Positions 23,786 to 35,930 of a stretch of DNA of 64,000 nucleotides are shown here, piece by piece (position 1 is the stretch's first letter; every line of letters begins with the position of its first letter). The notes beneath the pieces are model-generated. The model did not search any database and was not told the DNA's origin. It was given only the letters and a program-made list of their open reading frames with translations. The position numbers and the translations under genes were made by a program. Source of the DNA: Begonia masoniana (taxonomy: Eukaryota; Streptophyta; Magnoliopsida; Cucurbitales; Begoniaceae). The stretch lies in assembly GCA_022432975.1 (NCBI GenBank), contig CM039506.1:15729545-15793544 (forward strand), written 5' to 3'.

Positions 23786-25219
23786 CCAACTATTTTGGAC
23801 AGGATCAAGGAGGCACAGCAAAAGGATTCGAAGAAGAATAGTAGCATGATGAGTAAGTTAAAAGACGTCTCCCCTGAGTTTAGCCTCTCTAATGATGGTA
23901 TTTTGAAATTTAGGAATCGATGGTATGTTCTATGCAATGAGGAATTACGTAAGTTGGTTTTGGCCGAGGCTCACTCATCCCCCTTCTCTGTACATCCTGG
24001 TAGCACCAAGATGTATCAAGACTTGAAGTTACATTATTGGTGGCCAAATTTAAAGAGAGACGTGGCTAAGTTTGTTGAGTCATGCATGGTGTACCAGCAA
24101 GTTAAAGCAGAACACCAACGACCAGGAGGTACTCTTCAACCCCTACCGATCCCTGAATGGAAGTGGGAGAACATTGCCATGGATTTTGTAGTGGGATTAC
24201 CAAGGACGACTAAAGGACATGATAGTATTTGGGTTGTGGTTGACAGAATGACTAAATCAGCACACTTTATACCCGTAAGAATGACTTTTACAATGGAACA
24301 ACTTGCTAGCCTGTACATTCAGGAAATTATCAGATTGCATGGGATCCCCTTGTCTATTGTCTCTGATCGTGACCCTAGATTCACCTCAAGATTCTGGCAA
24401 AGTTTGCAAGACACATTAGGAACAAAATTGTCTTTTAGCACTACTTTTTACCCTCAAACCGATGGTCAATCTGAGAGGACTATTCAGATACTTGAAGATA
24501 TATTGAGAGCGTGTGTGCTGGATTTTCAGACATCTTGGAGTCGATACCTACCCTTAGTGGAATTCTTCTATAATAACAGTTATCAGTCCACCATTGGTAT
24601 GGCACCTTATGAAGCACTGTATGGCAGGAAATGTAGGTCGCCCCTATATTGGGATGATGTTGGTAAAGCAAAACTTCTAGGCCCCGAAATTTTACAACAG
24701 ATGTCAGATAAGATTTCTATTATTAGGAAAAGAATGATGACTGTGCAAAGCCGACAGAAGTGTTATGCAGATCAAAGAAGAAGAGATCTTGAGTTTGCGG
24801 TAGGAGATGAAGTATTCTTAAAGATTTCACCGTTTAAAGGAGTCTTAAGATTTGGCAAAAAGGGAAAACTTACTCCACGGTTTATTGGACCCTTCTCTGT
24901 CATGGCAAGAATTGGTAGTACAGCTTACCGTCTGCAATTGCCTCCATCATTGGACAAAGTTCATAACGTATTCCATGTATCAATGTTAAGAAAATGCATA
25001 CGGGATCCGATGCATGTTATCCAGCCAACAGATATTGAACTGGAGCCGACACTAGTGTATGAAGAGAAGCCGGTGCAGTTATTGGAATCTGCAGTTAAGA
25101 CCCTGAGGAATAAAGAGATTCCGCTAGGGAAAGTTTTATAGAAAAATCATGGCATTGAAGAAGCCACATGGGAGCGACAACAGGACATGTTGGACAAATA
25201 TCCAGAGCTATTTAATTGA
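23786..25219 (+). pseudogene. Element C integrase with chromodomain-like tail
   Basis: About 470 codons. The N-terminal zinc motif is damaged: the second Cys of the CX2C pair is Tyr (CMVYQQ). The DDE core is present: MDFVVGLPRTTKG, VSDRDPRFTSRFW, and YPQTDGQSERT with the Glu in place. The C-terminal LKISPFKGVLRFGKKGKLTPRFIGPF region leads to a tail with VKTLRNKEIPLGKVL, then TAG at 25139-25141 (TGG in relatives), KNHGIEEATWERQQDM, ending at TGA 25217-25219. The tail would normally direct integration to marked chromatin. Confidence 0.92.
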
Positions 25220-25245
25220 TCAATTTTCGAGTACGAAAATTTTGT

Positions 25246-25260
25246 TTAAGGAAGGGTGGA
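25246..25260 (+). other. Polypurine tract of element C
   Basis: AAGGAAGGGTGGA immediately before the 3' LTR start at 25261. Confidence 0.8.
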
Positions 25261-27650
25261 TGTAACACCCGACAATCTCAACCAGGTGACTTCCTAACGG
25301 AATTAACGGTCATGATTATTCAATCTTCACGATTTAGAATTTTATACCAAGCTTAATTAATTACATGTGGATCTAAACTAGGTTGTGTGGCAAAGTTGTA
25401 ATAATGGAGGTTTGAGACCGGTATTTAAAGAAAATGGAAAGGGTTCAAACTTCATTTTAAACCACTGTAGCCAACATCTTCTACTCTCGGTGATTTCTTC
25501 TCTTCCGAGCTCTCGTTCTCAGTCAGCTGGAAATCCCTCCTTCGACGATCGGTTTCCTTGCTTACCTCTCGGCTACTTTGTGCTCGAGGTACGAGTTTAG
25601 CAATGTAGCTATCTGTTAGTTGTTAAGCTCTGTTTTCAGCTATGTGTTGAAGTTTTGGATTCTTCAATGGCCGAGTAACAATAAGGACATTTTGAAAACG
25701 CGAGATTAGTAATGTCTTTCCGAATCGATTCTGGACACTTAAAATAATCAATCCTGATTAATCGTAGTTGAATCTAGCTGTTATGGTTTTTAGATTTCAG
25801 ACTGTGCACAGAGAAACTAGACTAAGGGATTTGGGAATGATTTAAGCTATTAGACTCTAGGGCGGCTAGTGATTAGGACTATTAGGATTTTGTTTTAACT
25901 ACTGCAATGTAAATGTTTTAGGTGAAGAAGTCTGAAGAAAAGGAGCTCAAGTTGCTAAGGAAACCAGGTAAGTGAATGTATAGGTTTCTCGGTCATTAGG
26001 ACCCTACATCAAAGGATGCTAGGTAGAAACTCATACGATGATTAGAAGTTTCCTTTATGTTACTGTATAATGTTTATGCTGATAATTAGTTCAATGGTAA
26101 GGTTTCATGTTGGATAGTGTTCTATTCTGTAACTTGATGATTTAAGAATTTTCCTGTTCATGCATCATGAATGTTTTATGCATATGAAAATGTTTTAAGT
26201 TCATGTTTTCTCACGAACAAGATAAGAATATAAAACTTATGCAACGTGAATTAAGCGAGGGTTGGGGGCGGTTTGGCGTATGTCACTGTCCAAAAGAAGG
26301 ACCAAGATACGACCCGCAAGGGAACTATGTGCACTCTCACTGTCAAACCCCTTTTACCGGCACAAATCCTCCCTTAATCCACACAACATGACCAAAGAAT
26401 ATGAACGATGAACGTGAATGATGATTATGAACAATGAATATGAATGGGGAACAAGAATGAAGACTTTGAGTACGAATATGAGTAAGAAAAGATTTATGAA
26501 CTTTTGCTTCTTAAAATGAGCATTCATGCATACTTGATAGTATTGCATTCCTTACTGAGCATTAGGCTTATAGTTTATACCTTATGATGTAGGCGAAGAT
26601 TTAACAGGTGAAGATTCCAAATTCAGTGAAGATGTCTAAGGCTGGTTGCAGGATGGTGCTCAGGGTGGAAGTCTGTGGCTGGCAGGCGAGAATGTCCCTT
26701 AGTTATGCTCATATAATGTCAGTAAGATTTATGATGAACAAATGTTAAGTAGAATGAGATTTCCCTTAGAATACTGAATTATGTGATTGTCTTGTTGGAT
26801 TACCAAATTTGGGAATGATTATAAGAGTATTGAAGAATCTGTTTTAACTAACCCTTCTGCTAAATATATTCTGGTCGAGTTTAGGATTTATACCTGTTTA
26901 AATTTTATGTCTACGAAGTATGTGATTGGTGAAGGACAGGTTACCCTCTGTCGGTATGAGTTGTTTGAAGATTTTCAGGTTTTACTACTGTGCGACAGAA
27001 GTTGGATGAGCGCATCATCCGGCTGACATCATCGGCAGGAGCTGTGAGATGGGAGTCAGACGAGTGCATCATCCGGCTGACGTCACCGGTGGATGGCGAA
27101 CGTTTGTTGTTCATCGGATGATGTCTTCTATCGGATGAAGTAAGTGAGTCACGTGTTTTGCACATGGTAACCGGACGATATAAGAGCTGTCTTTTCGTCT
27201 AGTGATCGGTAGATGTAGCGTATTTTAAATTACCGGATGATATAAGTGTTGTCTTGTCGTCTAGCGATCGGTAGATGTAGTGAATTTCAAATATCGGAAG
27301 ATGTAAGTATACCGGTAGATGTCTACTGCTGGATAGATATAGATGTGTTGTGTGGCGGGCACGTGACCATCGGTAGATGTGGGTTTATTTCTCTATCGGT
27401 AGATGCAGATTAAAAGCTGAAGCTTCCGCCCATTGGCTGAAGCATTCTACACTGCCCGCCAGCAGATGTGTACTGTATTTCATTAACTGAGCAATGTTTA
27501 ACAAATCGCGTGTGATGTCTTGAGATTAAGTTTGATTGTTTTTAAAATAAAAGAAATGAACAAGCGCATAACCTAAATAAGAACAGTAAAGATATACAAA
27601 CAAGTCTAAAGGAGTCATGGTTTGGTCTCGGCCCTACTGGGGTCGTTACA
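25261..27650 (+). repeat. 3' LTR of element C, 2390 bp
   Basis: TGTAACACCCGACAATC to GGGGTCGTTACA. Splice-like micro-exon at 25922-25967 (46 bases) with AG before and GTAAGTG after. A cassette at 27000-27440 holds repeated CATCCGGCTGACGTCA, ATCGGTAGATG and CGTCTAGTGATCGG motifs and a TGAGTCACGTG site (about 27146). Confidence 0.92.
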
Positions 27651-27966
27651 GGGTAGATGAAAGGGGTTATCCAACCGCCAGATGTACCGTTTTTATCTAA
27701 TGAGAGTGAAGCCCCGGTGACCACTTATATGAAATGAAATGAAATGAATGAAATGACTGCATGATTTTACGAACTGTATATGCATAGCATGCATTGTCAT
27801 TTACGTAGATTTACTGAGCTTTTAGCTCATAGAACGTTTCTATGGTGTAGGTGATATTGAAACTGGTGAAGAATACTTTCCCCCACCTGATGAACGCACG
27901 AATTGAAGAAGGTTGCCCGTGGGAGTGCGCTGAGCAGTCAAGGCACTTTTGACCCATGGGAGCAAT

Positions 27967-30900
27967 TGACACGGGGCTACCCAAAAAGGGAATCCGTGTT
28001 AAACCCACAAAATACAAACAACGTACTCGGTGTGTGTAAGATGAATATGACCGACAATATAATGAATAAGCGAACGAAAAATGTCGGAAAAACAAAGTGA
28101 ATAATGTGTGTGAAATGAAGAAGATGGAAGAAAAAGAAGATGTAAACCCTTTGGCGGCCCCGAAAGCTATCTTACGTGAGGCTTCTGGGGGCAAGTTTTT
28201 TCATAGGAATAACTACCACTGTAGGGCACCGGTTTGGCTCCCACTTAGCTCGATCTTCCAAGGAAGAATGGAGGTGGGAAGCAATACTTACTAACTCTAG
28301 CAACCTTAAGCTAGTTAGTAAGGGAGTCCTCTACTCCAATCACAGATTTAGAAATCCGTGGCTTACCTTTCCGACGAAGGTAATTCCAAAGCTCTCAAAA
28401 GAGGCAAAGGTGACTCGTGTATTAGCAATGTGGAAAAAGTTTTCTTAGATATTACAAGAGGGATGCTATAATAGACCTAGGGTTATTAAGGTTTCCATAC
28501 AAGGTGGGGGGGAATGTGGGCCGCTAGATGATATAATAGATGGAGGGCCAAGATGAATCCAAGTGGTGCCACTCCATGTGGGTCGCCGCCAAGATGATCC
28601 CATGGTGGGATTTTGCCAAGTCATTCCACCTTAGGACTCCTCTACTTGGGCTTGCTTAGATGAATCTTCAAGTTTTAGGTCTTCTTTGGGCCTTTTCTCC
28701 TTGGGCCAAAGTGGAAGTAGGTTGCTCCAAAATGTGCATGGTAGAATGGGCCTCCTAGAGTGGGCCAAGTCCAAGTCTCCATATGATGTCTCCAAGTGCT
28801 CCTCCATGTGATGACACCCAAAGGTGCCAAGTAGTAACCCAAGATGGGCCAAGTAATGATGGCCCATGTGATGGTCCCCCAAAGTGAGGGCCAAGAATGG
28901 TCAACCCGAATCAAGCCATCATACATGACTAAGTCTAAATAGTGTAGCTAAAACATAAATTAATGGCCTAGAGTTTGCCAAATACAAATAATGTAACGAC
29001 CCGGGAAGGATCGCCACGTAATTCATGACTTTCCTCACTCATTAAACTCTTTTGTATATTTTTTTTTTACTAAGCAGCGGAAATACTAATTCTGTAGTCA
29101 CATTTAGAACCTAGACAATAAAATAAGGCATTTGGCTGGGAAAATTAAAACCCAAGGGCATCTGCCGAATCTCAACGACAAAAATTCACTCTCATCTGCC
29201 GATCACTAAACGACAAAAACAGAAGAGAGCTCACATCTACCGATAAACTAAGCTACACCATCCGATTATCCTGTGCATTTCACGTGATTCATTAATCACC
29301 CATCGGTAGATGTAAGTTCTCACATCAACCGACAGTCACGTGCAACCCACACAATTCATTAAACGTTCGTCGGCAGATATACAAACTGCATCTGCCGATG
29401 ACGTCAGCCGGCAGATAATCAAACCGCGTCTGCCGATGTCGTCAGCAGGAAGGTATACAAACTACATCTGCCGATGGCGTCAGCAGGAAGATAAACAAAC
29501 TGTATCTGCCGATGACGTCAGCAGGAAAAATATATAAACTACATCTACCGATGACTAGACGGCAGGGAAAAACACTACTACATCACCCGATAGAAACACA
29601 TTGTATCTACCGACAGAAATCTCACTACTTCTACCGATAGCAAAAGAAATCCTTTATATTTACCGACTGATGACATACTACCGCTACCGATAGAAAACAC
29701 CCTGCATCTACCGATAGAAAACACACCACTCCTACATCACCCGATAGACATAATCATGAACAAGTCTCAAACTTTCTAGGCTTAACATTTCTGTAAACAG
29801 AAATCAATGATTCCCTCAGAGTACATATATCGGAAATCTTAAACAAAAGATATTCAATAAATTGTACCATCCTCAATTCAGTAACCAACCAGACAATTTC
29901 AAATCCCAGTACCATAACATAACTTCATTCCATTTATACTTCTATATTAAAAATCATTACTGACGTTCATAGAGCATAAACTAGAGTTTCCATTGCCATC
30001 CAGCCACAGACTTGCACCTTGAACACCGTCCAGCAGCCAATCCTAAACATCCTCATTGATTTTGAAATCCTCACCTGAATGTTCTTCACCTACATCATAA
30101 GGTGTAACTGTAAGCCTAAGGCTTAGTAAGGAATGCAATACTAACATGAGTGCATGAATGCATAATTCAGAGAAAACATGCTCATAAATCATTTCTGGTT
30201 CATATTCTTGTTCGTATTCATCATTCATAATCATAGATCGTATTCATCTTTCATATCCTAGTTCATATCGCTGAACCACATTCATCATTCGTATCATAGT
30301 TCATATCGCTGAACCATCTTCATCATTCATATCATTGTTCATGTTGTGTGGGATGAGAGAGGATTTGTGCCGGTAAAGGGGGTTCGACAGTGAGTTTGAT
30401 CATGGTCCCTACTGCGGGTCGTATTCATATGTCCTACTGCGGACTGTGACATACGCCGAACCGCCCCCAACCCTCACTCATCCACGTTGTAGGGATTTTA
30501 TCATCTTATCTTGTTCATGAGAAAACATGCTTTTAAAACATTTTCGTGTGCATAAAACATTGATAATGCATGAGCATGGGATCCTTTAACTCATCCTAGC
30601 TATAGGACAGAACAATCATCCAGTGTGAAAACTTACCATCGAACTACTCATAAACATAAATGCTAGACAGTAACATGAAAGAACTACTGATCATCGTATG
30701 AGTTTCTACCTAGCATCCTTTGATGTAGGGTCCTATTGACCGGGAAACCTATGCATTCACTTACCTGGTCTCCTTAGCACTTTGAGCTCTTTCTCTTCAA
30801 ACTTCTTCACCTAAAACATTCACACTGCAGTAGTTAAAACAAAGTCCTAAAAGTTCTATCCTCAAGTCATCCTAGGGTCTAATAGGCAAAGCCATTCCGA

Positions 30901-31730
30901 ATCCTTAGTCTAACGCTTTGTGAAAATCTAAAATCCAAGAACTGAAATAGACAGATTCGACTATTGTTTACTCAGGGTTGATTGTTCTTTAAATGTCCAA
31001 AACTGATTCGAAATGACATTACCACTCTCAGATTAACAATGAACTATATTATTACCCTGTTGTTTAAGGATTTGAGCTACGGGTTTAAGCTGAAAACAGA
31101 GCTAAACGATTAACTGGTAACTACATTGCCTAACTCATACCTCGAGCGTAGAGTATGCGAGAAATGGCAAGGAAATCGATTGTCGGAAGGGAAATTTCCA
31201 GCTGACAGAGAGCAGGAGCTTGGGAGAGAAGAAATCGCCGAGAATGGAGGGTGTCGGCTACAGTGGGTTACTGAGATTTGAATCCTTTCCATTTTCTTTA
31301 AATAATGACCTCAATCTTCCATTATTACAACCTTGCCACTCAACCTAGTTAAAATCCACATATAATTAATTAAACTTGTCATAAAATTCTAAGCCGCGAA
31401 GATTAAATATTCATGACCGTTAATTCAGTTGGAAAAATTACCTAGTCGCAACTCGGGTGTTACAAATAACGAGAGAAAAAAAAAAAAGAAAATTACAGAA
31501 GTTGTCGTCCGGAAGACAAATTCCGGCTTCTGCTACTCCAGCTGGTGCTCTAAGGGTTTTCTTCATTTGCTTCGAGATTTCCAAAGGAATCCACGTAGCA
31601 ACAATGTCTCTCGAACCAAGATTCCATGCGCCATCAACACCTACAAAAGAAAACACGTAATAAGTAAGGAGAATAGATAAAGTTTGGGCCTTTATCGGGT
31701 TTTCAAGTGATTGGGCCCCTAGGCATGTCA
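27967..31730 (-). mobile_element. Solo LTR D (split by another solo LTR)
   Basis: Read on the minus strand it begins TGACATGCC (31730) and ends CCCCGTGTCA (27967), with imperfect duplication GCAAT/ACAAT. Own length is about 1.29 kb once 28992-31464 is removed. It differs from the Tekay-type LTRs, and no internal region is present. At 31500-31650 (minus strand) an open stretch follows a good acceptor (TTTCTTTTGTAG): AWNLGSRDIVATWIPLEISK. I do not recognise it; it may be chance or a captured gene piece. Confidence 0.65.
28992..31464 (-). mobile_element. Solo LTR, 2473 bp, element-C family
   Basis: Minus orientation, TGTAACACCCGAGTTGC at 31464 to CCCGGGTCGTTACA at 28992, with exact duplication AATAA (28987-28991, 31465-31469). 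Micro-exon 30765-30810 (46 bases) flanked by TTTTAG and GTAAGTG. A dense array of CATCTGCCGATGACGTCAGC and ACATCTACCGATAG motifs lies at 29155-29755, with TCACGTG sites near 29281 and 29337. Confidence 0.92.
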
Positions 31731-32139
31731 ACAATTGCTTAAGTATTTTGTGGATTTTGGAATGTTGGTAGAAACGATTTGACAAATGTATAGGAGGGTT
31801 TATCTGGGCTGATGGGTGATTAGCTAGAAAAATATTGACGTTTTGATGATATTTTGTTGATGACGTTTTCTGGATAGTGAATATATTGATGAAATAGACT
31901 TGATTTTTATGCTTGGAATTGACTTGGATGATTTTGAGTCGGGTTTGTTACTTAAGAGTAATGCATGGTTAGAGTCAGGATCTGATAATTTTCGGTTGAG
32001 GTTTTCGATTTGTGGATATGTAGTTTGGTGGATTGAGGAAAGTATGAGGTAGTGGTGTTTTAGTATAGTTAGTGGAAAAGATAAATGAGGGGAGGGGAGG
32101 AGACGTATGAAGAAGAAGTATGGAAGCAGCACTCTAGAA

Positions 32140-32545
32140 TTAAAGTCCAGAGAGCTTGTCGATCGATCGCCAAGGAGGGCGATCGATCGGCTGATGTTTT
32201 ATGGGCAATTCTGCCTAAGTTTAGAAAAGTGTTCGGTCGAAGGCGCCGACAAAAGGGTTGAGCAATTGACACCTTAGACTTTTACGCCTCTGGATTCTGT
32301 GGACGATAACGTCGTCTGATTCTGTGGACAATAACGTCGTCCGATGCTGTGGACGAAAACGTTGACTAATCTCATTACAAAGGCCACATCGACCCCCATT
32401 GTACCATTCGTCCAAACCTGATAGGAAGTGTTGTCTGCTGAAAGGAGTTGTCGACCCCCACCGTACCATTTGACGAAACTCGAGAGGAAGTGTTGTCTGC
32501 TGATTCTTCTTAGTAGTTCGTTGACCGATTCTCTTCAGTAGTTCG
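32140..32545 (+). repeat. Palindrome and repeat cassette near the end of element B LTR
   Basis: CCAGAGAG, then GATCGATCGCC and GGGCGATCGATCGG (inverted partners) near 32158-32192, then repeats of TCTGTGGAC-ATAACGTCGT (32290-32360) and GAGAGGAAGTGTTGTCTGCTG (32410 and 32480 areas). It lies 140-550 bases before the LTR end. Confidence 0.75.
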
Positions 32546-32693
32546 ATCAGAGACGGAAACGTTAGTATGTTTTCCGCTTAACGAATTTAATTGGCTTTAA
32601 ATGAGTAACTTTGGATGATCAAAATAAAAATTCAAATTTTACGGGATTTTTAAGAATAGTAACAAGGGTAAATTTACGAGACGTTACAGTTCT

Positions 32694-34117
32694 TGAATTG
32701 CATGTTAAGAAGCTTTGATGATAATAGATGGACTTGATTCAAAGTGATTAAAAGAGGATCATTTTGAAATGAATTTGGAGAAAAAAAAATAATATTCATG
32801 TGGTTGAATTTGGTTATATATTGATATTCATATGGCAAAATGGATGATATTGAATTGTTTTAGGATTAGGTAAATATATGTAATGTTAAATTGAGGTCTT
32901 GAAGATCGATTAGTAGTTATAAAATTGACTTGGTGAATTAAATATAGAATTCACAATGGGTTAATTGTGCATAAATATTCCATAATTAGAAGTATTGATG
33001 AAATAAATGCTTAGTGAGGGTTTGAAATAGATTTAAGTTTTCTATTTGAAGTTGATATATTAAGATAAGTTATGGGAATGATAAAATGTAGTTAATCTAA
33101 TGTTAATTTATAATAGTTAGATTATGCATAAAAAATATTGCATAATTATAAGCATCAATATAATGCTTAATGATATATTAGAATGAAGTAAAATGTACAC
33201 TTCGAATATTATTAATGTGATTGAAGTTTCAGGTTTACTCTGATTTGTTTGTGAAGGTTCTTCAAGCTAAGTCAATTTCTAACTTCTATTTTCGTTAGTT
33301 TTTCACGTTTCATTTTCTGTTCGCTTCAAATTCTGATTTTGAGTTATTGGTTGTTTTTACATTCTTTCGGTCTATATATAGTTTATGTAGAGTTGTTGGT
33401 CAATGGGAATCGGTGAAAATGATGAGTTTTTCCTGAGATTACGTCCTACTGTAGTCTCTAGTGTCCAAGGTAGTAGTTTGGGCGTCCGTGTGGGTGCACA
33501 TAGATGCAATCCAGCATCTGTGACAACCGTCCGGTCGTCTGCTGAAGGCGAGCTGCAACAATTTTTTAAAAACTTCAGATGCCTCGGGAAGTTTGCGGCC
33601 ATTTTATGTTTTGTTCATGATTAGGTTCATAGTCCCAATCTAGGATCCATCTGCTAGTCCCCTAGTATTGGTGAGAGATTTATGACGTTGGTTTTATTTT
33701 AGATTCTGACAATTTTTTTCTAATTGTGAGACTTGTCAGTGATAAAATGTCTATGTTGTTGGTAAGAATATTGTCGTAATTGAGATATGAGTTTCTTTAT
33801 TGTATTACATTACATCATGATTTTCAAAACTTTTATTTTGTGAGTTAATCACATATAAACTTGAAATGTCTTGTCTAACAACATGTTAGTTTTTATACTA
33901 TAGGTACGTTAGTTTTATACATTTACTTTATACGTGCATGATAATTCATTTCGATTGATTTATGTGTTGGACGAGCTTCTAGTTGTCTTAGCAGTGTTGG
34001 GCCCCTATGTTTACTGGACTTTCGCTTGTTTTGGATTTATTATACCATACAACCAAAGCAACCAGTTGTTATTTCTTTACACCTCCTACTACATGAGAGT
34101 GCTTTATTTTGTATCGT
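32694..34117. other. AT-rich intergenic sequence
   Basis: Continues the locus interrupted by element B. Short AT-rich near-repeats around CATAATTA occur at 32965-33180. A 73-codon open frame at 33403-33624 has no family I recognise and no supporting context; I do not call it a gene. Confidence 0.4.
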
Positions 34118-34958
34118 TAGGGGTGGGCGCGGTCTGATTCTGAGCCCGGATCGATGTTTCGGGAATTTTTTCCCAAATCCCGAAACTGCCACCAATACTT
34201 TTTTTTTGTTTTCTTTTAAACATTAAATTTTTTCGCATAATATTACCAAATAAAGAATGTAGCAAGAGTGAGAAAACTAAGGTCAAATCCCAAATAAGCA
34301 AATTGCCACATTAAAAATCCTCAGGTTGAATGATGTATAACAAATATTGATGTGGTGGCTAAAAGATGCTCCATACCAGTAGAGTTTGAGCAAAGCCGAG
34401 CCAAGAGTGCAAATCAAATGTCCCTTTCACAGTTCATTGTTCGAGTATGGATCTTAAAAATCTGTGTCCTACTCTCCAAATCAAGAAGGCCAAACTCAAC
34501 CTTACGATTCAGTCACCCAGGTCGTAATACTGTAATAAAGTTGGATCTAGAGTATCGGAACTGAAGGGAAAGAGCTTAAAAGGTAAAAAAAAAAAAAAAC
34601 TAAAGCGAGCGCGAGGACAGGCGAGGTGAGCGCTGAGGAGGGACTGCCGGACTAGGTTCTAGCCGACGAGCGTTTGGGAACAGTGGAGCAGAGCGTTGGC
34701 CGCTTAGGAGGGATTTTCGAATTGCTGATTGCTGAAGTGAATTGCTTATTTGCAAATTGTTGATTGTTATTTTTTCTTTTTTTAAGTATCGATCTTGTCC
34801 CTATTTGTTGGGATTTTGGGTTATGGACGGTGGACCGGACCTAAATCGGCCAGTGATTTCGTGGAAGGATCGAAACTGGACCGATAACCGTGGATTTGGG
34901 ACTGAAATTGGCAATACAGGCTGATTCTCGGGACTCGGTTCAGTCATGCCCACCCCTA
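34118..34958. mobile_element. Non-autonomous hAT-like element with 11-bp terminal inverted repeats
   Basis: Perfect terminal repeats TAGGGGTGGGC (34118-34128) and GCCCACCCCTA (34948-34958), length 841 bp. Subterminal GGTCCG/CGGACC-rich motifs are typical of plant hAT derivatives. No transposase frame. The 8-base flanks do not match, so the duplication has decayed or the ends were altered. A 15-base A tract lies inside at about 34586-34600. Confidence 0.65.
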
Positions 34959-35925
34959 GTACGCGTGACATTAGATTGAGTCAATGATGACATGTCTTTG
35001 GGGTTAAATCCCTAAACCTAGCGAGAAATTTTTTTTATATGCGATTAATTGGTATTCGAACAATTCTTCTTTCTCTATTAGATGACAGACTAGATACGTT
35101 GATAGTCTCATTCTTTTACGTGCATTGTGGGCAATCAATGTGCAAACCTCCATGAGTGACTATTTTCACTTTAGTTGTTATTTTATGGAAAACGATGAAC
35201 ACTTATTTTATTATAGGTATCTATGTATGTAGTAATGTTTTGATCTTGCCCCACCGATTACTTGTGGAGCCTATTTTAATAAGACAAAAAAGATTTTAAT
35301 GATTTAAAACCCATTGACGACTTGAGAAGCTTGCTTTTGAAATGATAAAAACTGATTTATGAATGTAAATACCCATGCATTGCATTTTTTTTCACTGTCT
35401 CATTGTTTTAAAATTTAAAATGATAATCTAGTTTTCTCATGCATGGTGCTTAGTACAAAATTCTCTATTGAGGTAGTCACTCAAGTCAAAAGACTCATTT
35501 TTTTTCATTGTTAAAGATTGTGAGGGATAGGAGCAATTGTTAGTTGAGGGGTGTTCCCTTTCATTTCTCCTCCTTTCTTTGCCGGTGCGTTATTTCTTTT
35601 CTTAGTGAGGATTCCTTTATTTATTATTTTTCTTATTATTTTCTTATTTCTTTTTTCAAAATTAAATAAATTTTGGAATTTTGATTTGTTAAAAATCCAA
35701 ACGCTAATCAAAATTCTACATTAGGTAATTTCAATTGACTTAATGTACATTTCATAATTAACAGGTAACCCAATTATAGTGATTAGCCATTTGAACGAAA
35801 AATCACCTGTGCCCGAGCGTTAATATATTATAAAAATTCGAGTCAACACGAAATAATTTAATTTCAAATAACGAGAAGAATTTATCAAATATTTTATGAT
35901 TTTAAGCTATTTGTATTTGAACACA
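34959..35925. other. Intergenic sequence without recognised genes
   Basis: AT-rich. Phrases such as CATGCATTGCATTTTTT and the T-rich stretch 35590-35680 resemble old LTR debris, but no boundaries can be drawn. Confidence 0.4.
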
Positions 35926-35930
35926 ATTGT

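Larger units (their letters stand above)
19242..27650 (+). mobile_element. Element C, Tekay-type Ty3/gypsy retrotransposon
   Basis: 8409 bp between exact duplications GGGTA (19237-19241, 27651-27655), inserted in the 3' LTR of element B. 5' LTR 19242-21140, internal 21141-25260, 3' LTR 25261-27650. It is the best-preserved coding region among the Tekay-type elements here, with only four breaks seen from gag C-terminus to chromodomain. The end of the 5' LTR does not match that of the 3' LTR, and the leader, primer binding site and gag N-terminus are missing, so the 5' side has been rearranged since insertion. Confidence 0.93.
10157..32688 (+). mobile_element. Element B, Tekay-type Ty3/gypsy retrotransposon with nested insertions
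   Basis: Starts TGTAACACCC at 10157 and ends ACGTTACA at 32688, flanked by the direct duplication GTTCT (10152-10156 and 32689-32693), so both outer ends come from one integration. Domain order is gag, protease, RT, (RNase H deleted), integrase, chromodomain-like tail. Its 3' LTR is split by three independent insertions: 16231-18888, 19242-27650 and 27967-31730. Subtracting these leaves roughly 7.7 kb. The 5' LTR has lost its 3' portion and the primer binding site. No frame is intact. Confidence 0.92.
15581..32688 (+). repeat. 3' LTR of element B, in four segments
   Basis: LTR segments are 15581-16230, 18889-19241, 27651-27966 and 31731-32688, about 2.3 kb in total. They join smoothly when the three insertions and their duplications (GTAAG, GGGTA, GCAAT/ACAAT) are removed, and match the 5' LTR at 10157-11551. 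The last segment carries the repeat cassette at 32140-32545. Confidence 0.88.

Noticed and set aside
28631..28926. Two overlapping minus-strand frames rich in Gly, His and Pro
   Set aside because: They lie in solo LTR D and reflect repeated GGGCCA/CCAAG motifs; no domain.
29155..29755. CRISPR-like array (repeated CATCTGCCGATGACGTCAGC with spacers)
   Set aside because: Units vary in length and sequence, there are no cas genes, and the sequence is inside a plant LTR with clear duplications.
33403..33624. Possible small gene (73 codons)
   Set aside because: No recognised domain, no splice or promoter context, and an overlapping frame of similar size on the other strand.
34118..34958. Exact 8-base duplication around the hAT-like element
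   Set aside because: The flanks TGTATCGT and GTACGCGT do not match, so the call rests on the terminal repeats and composition only.
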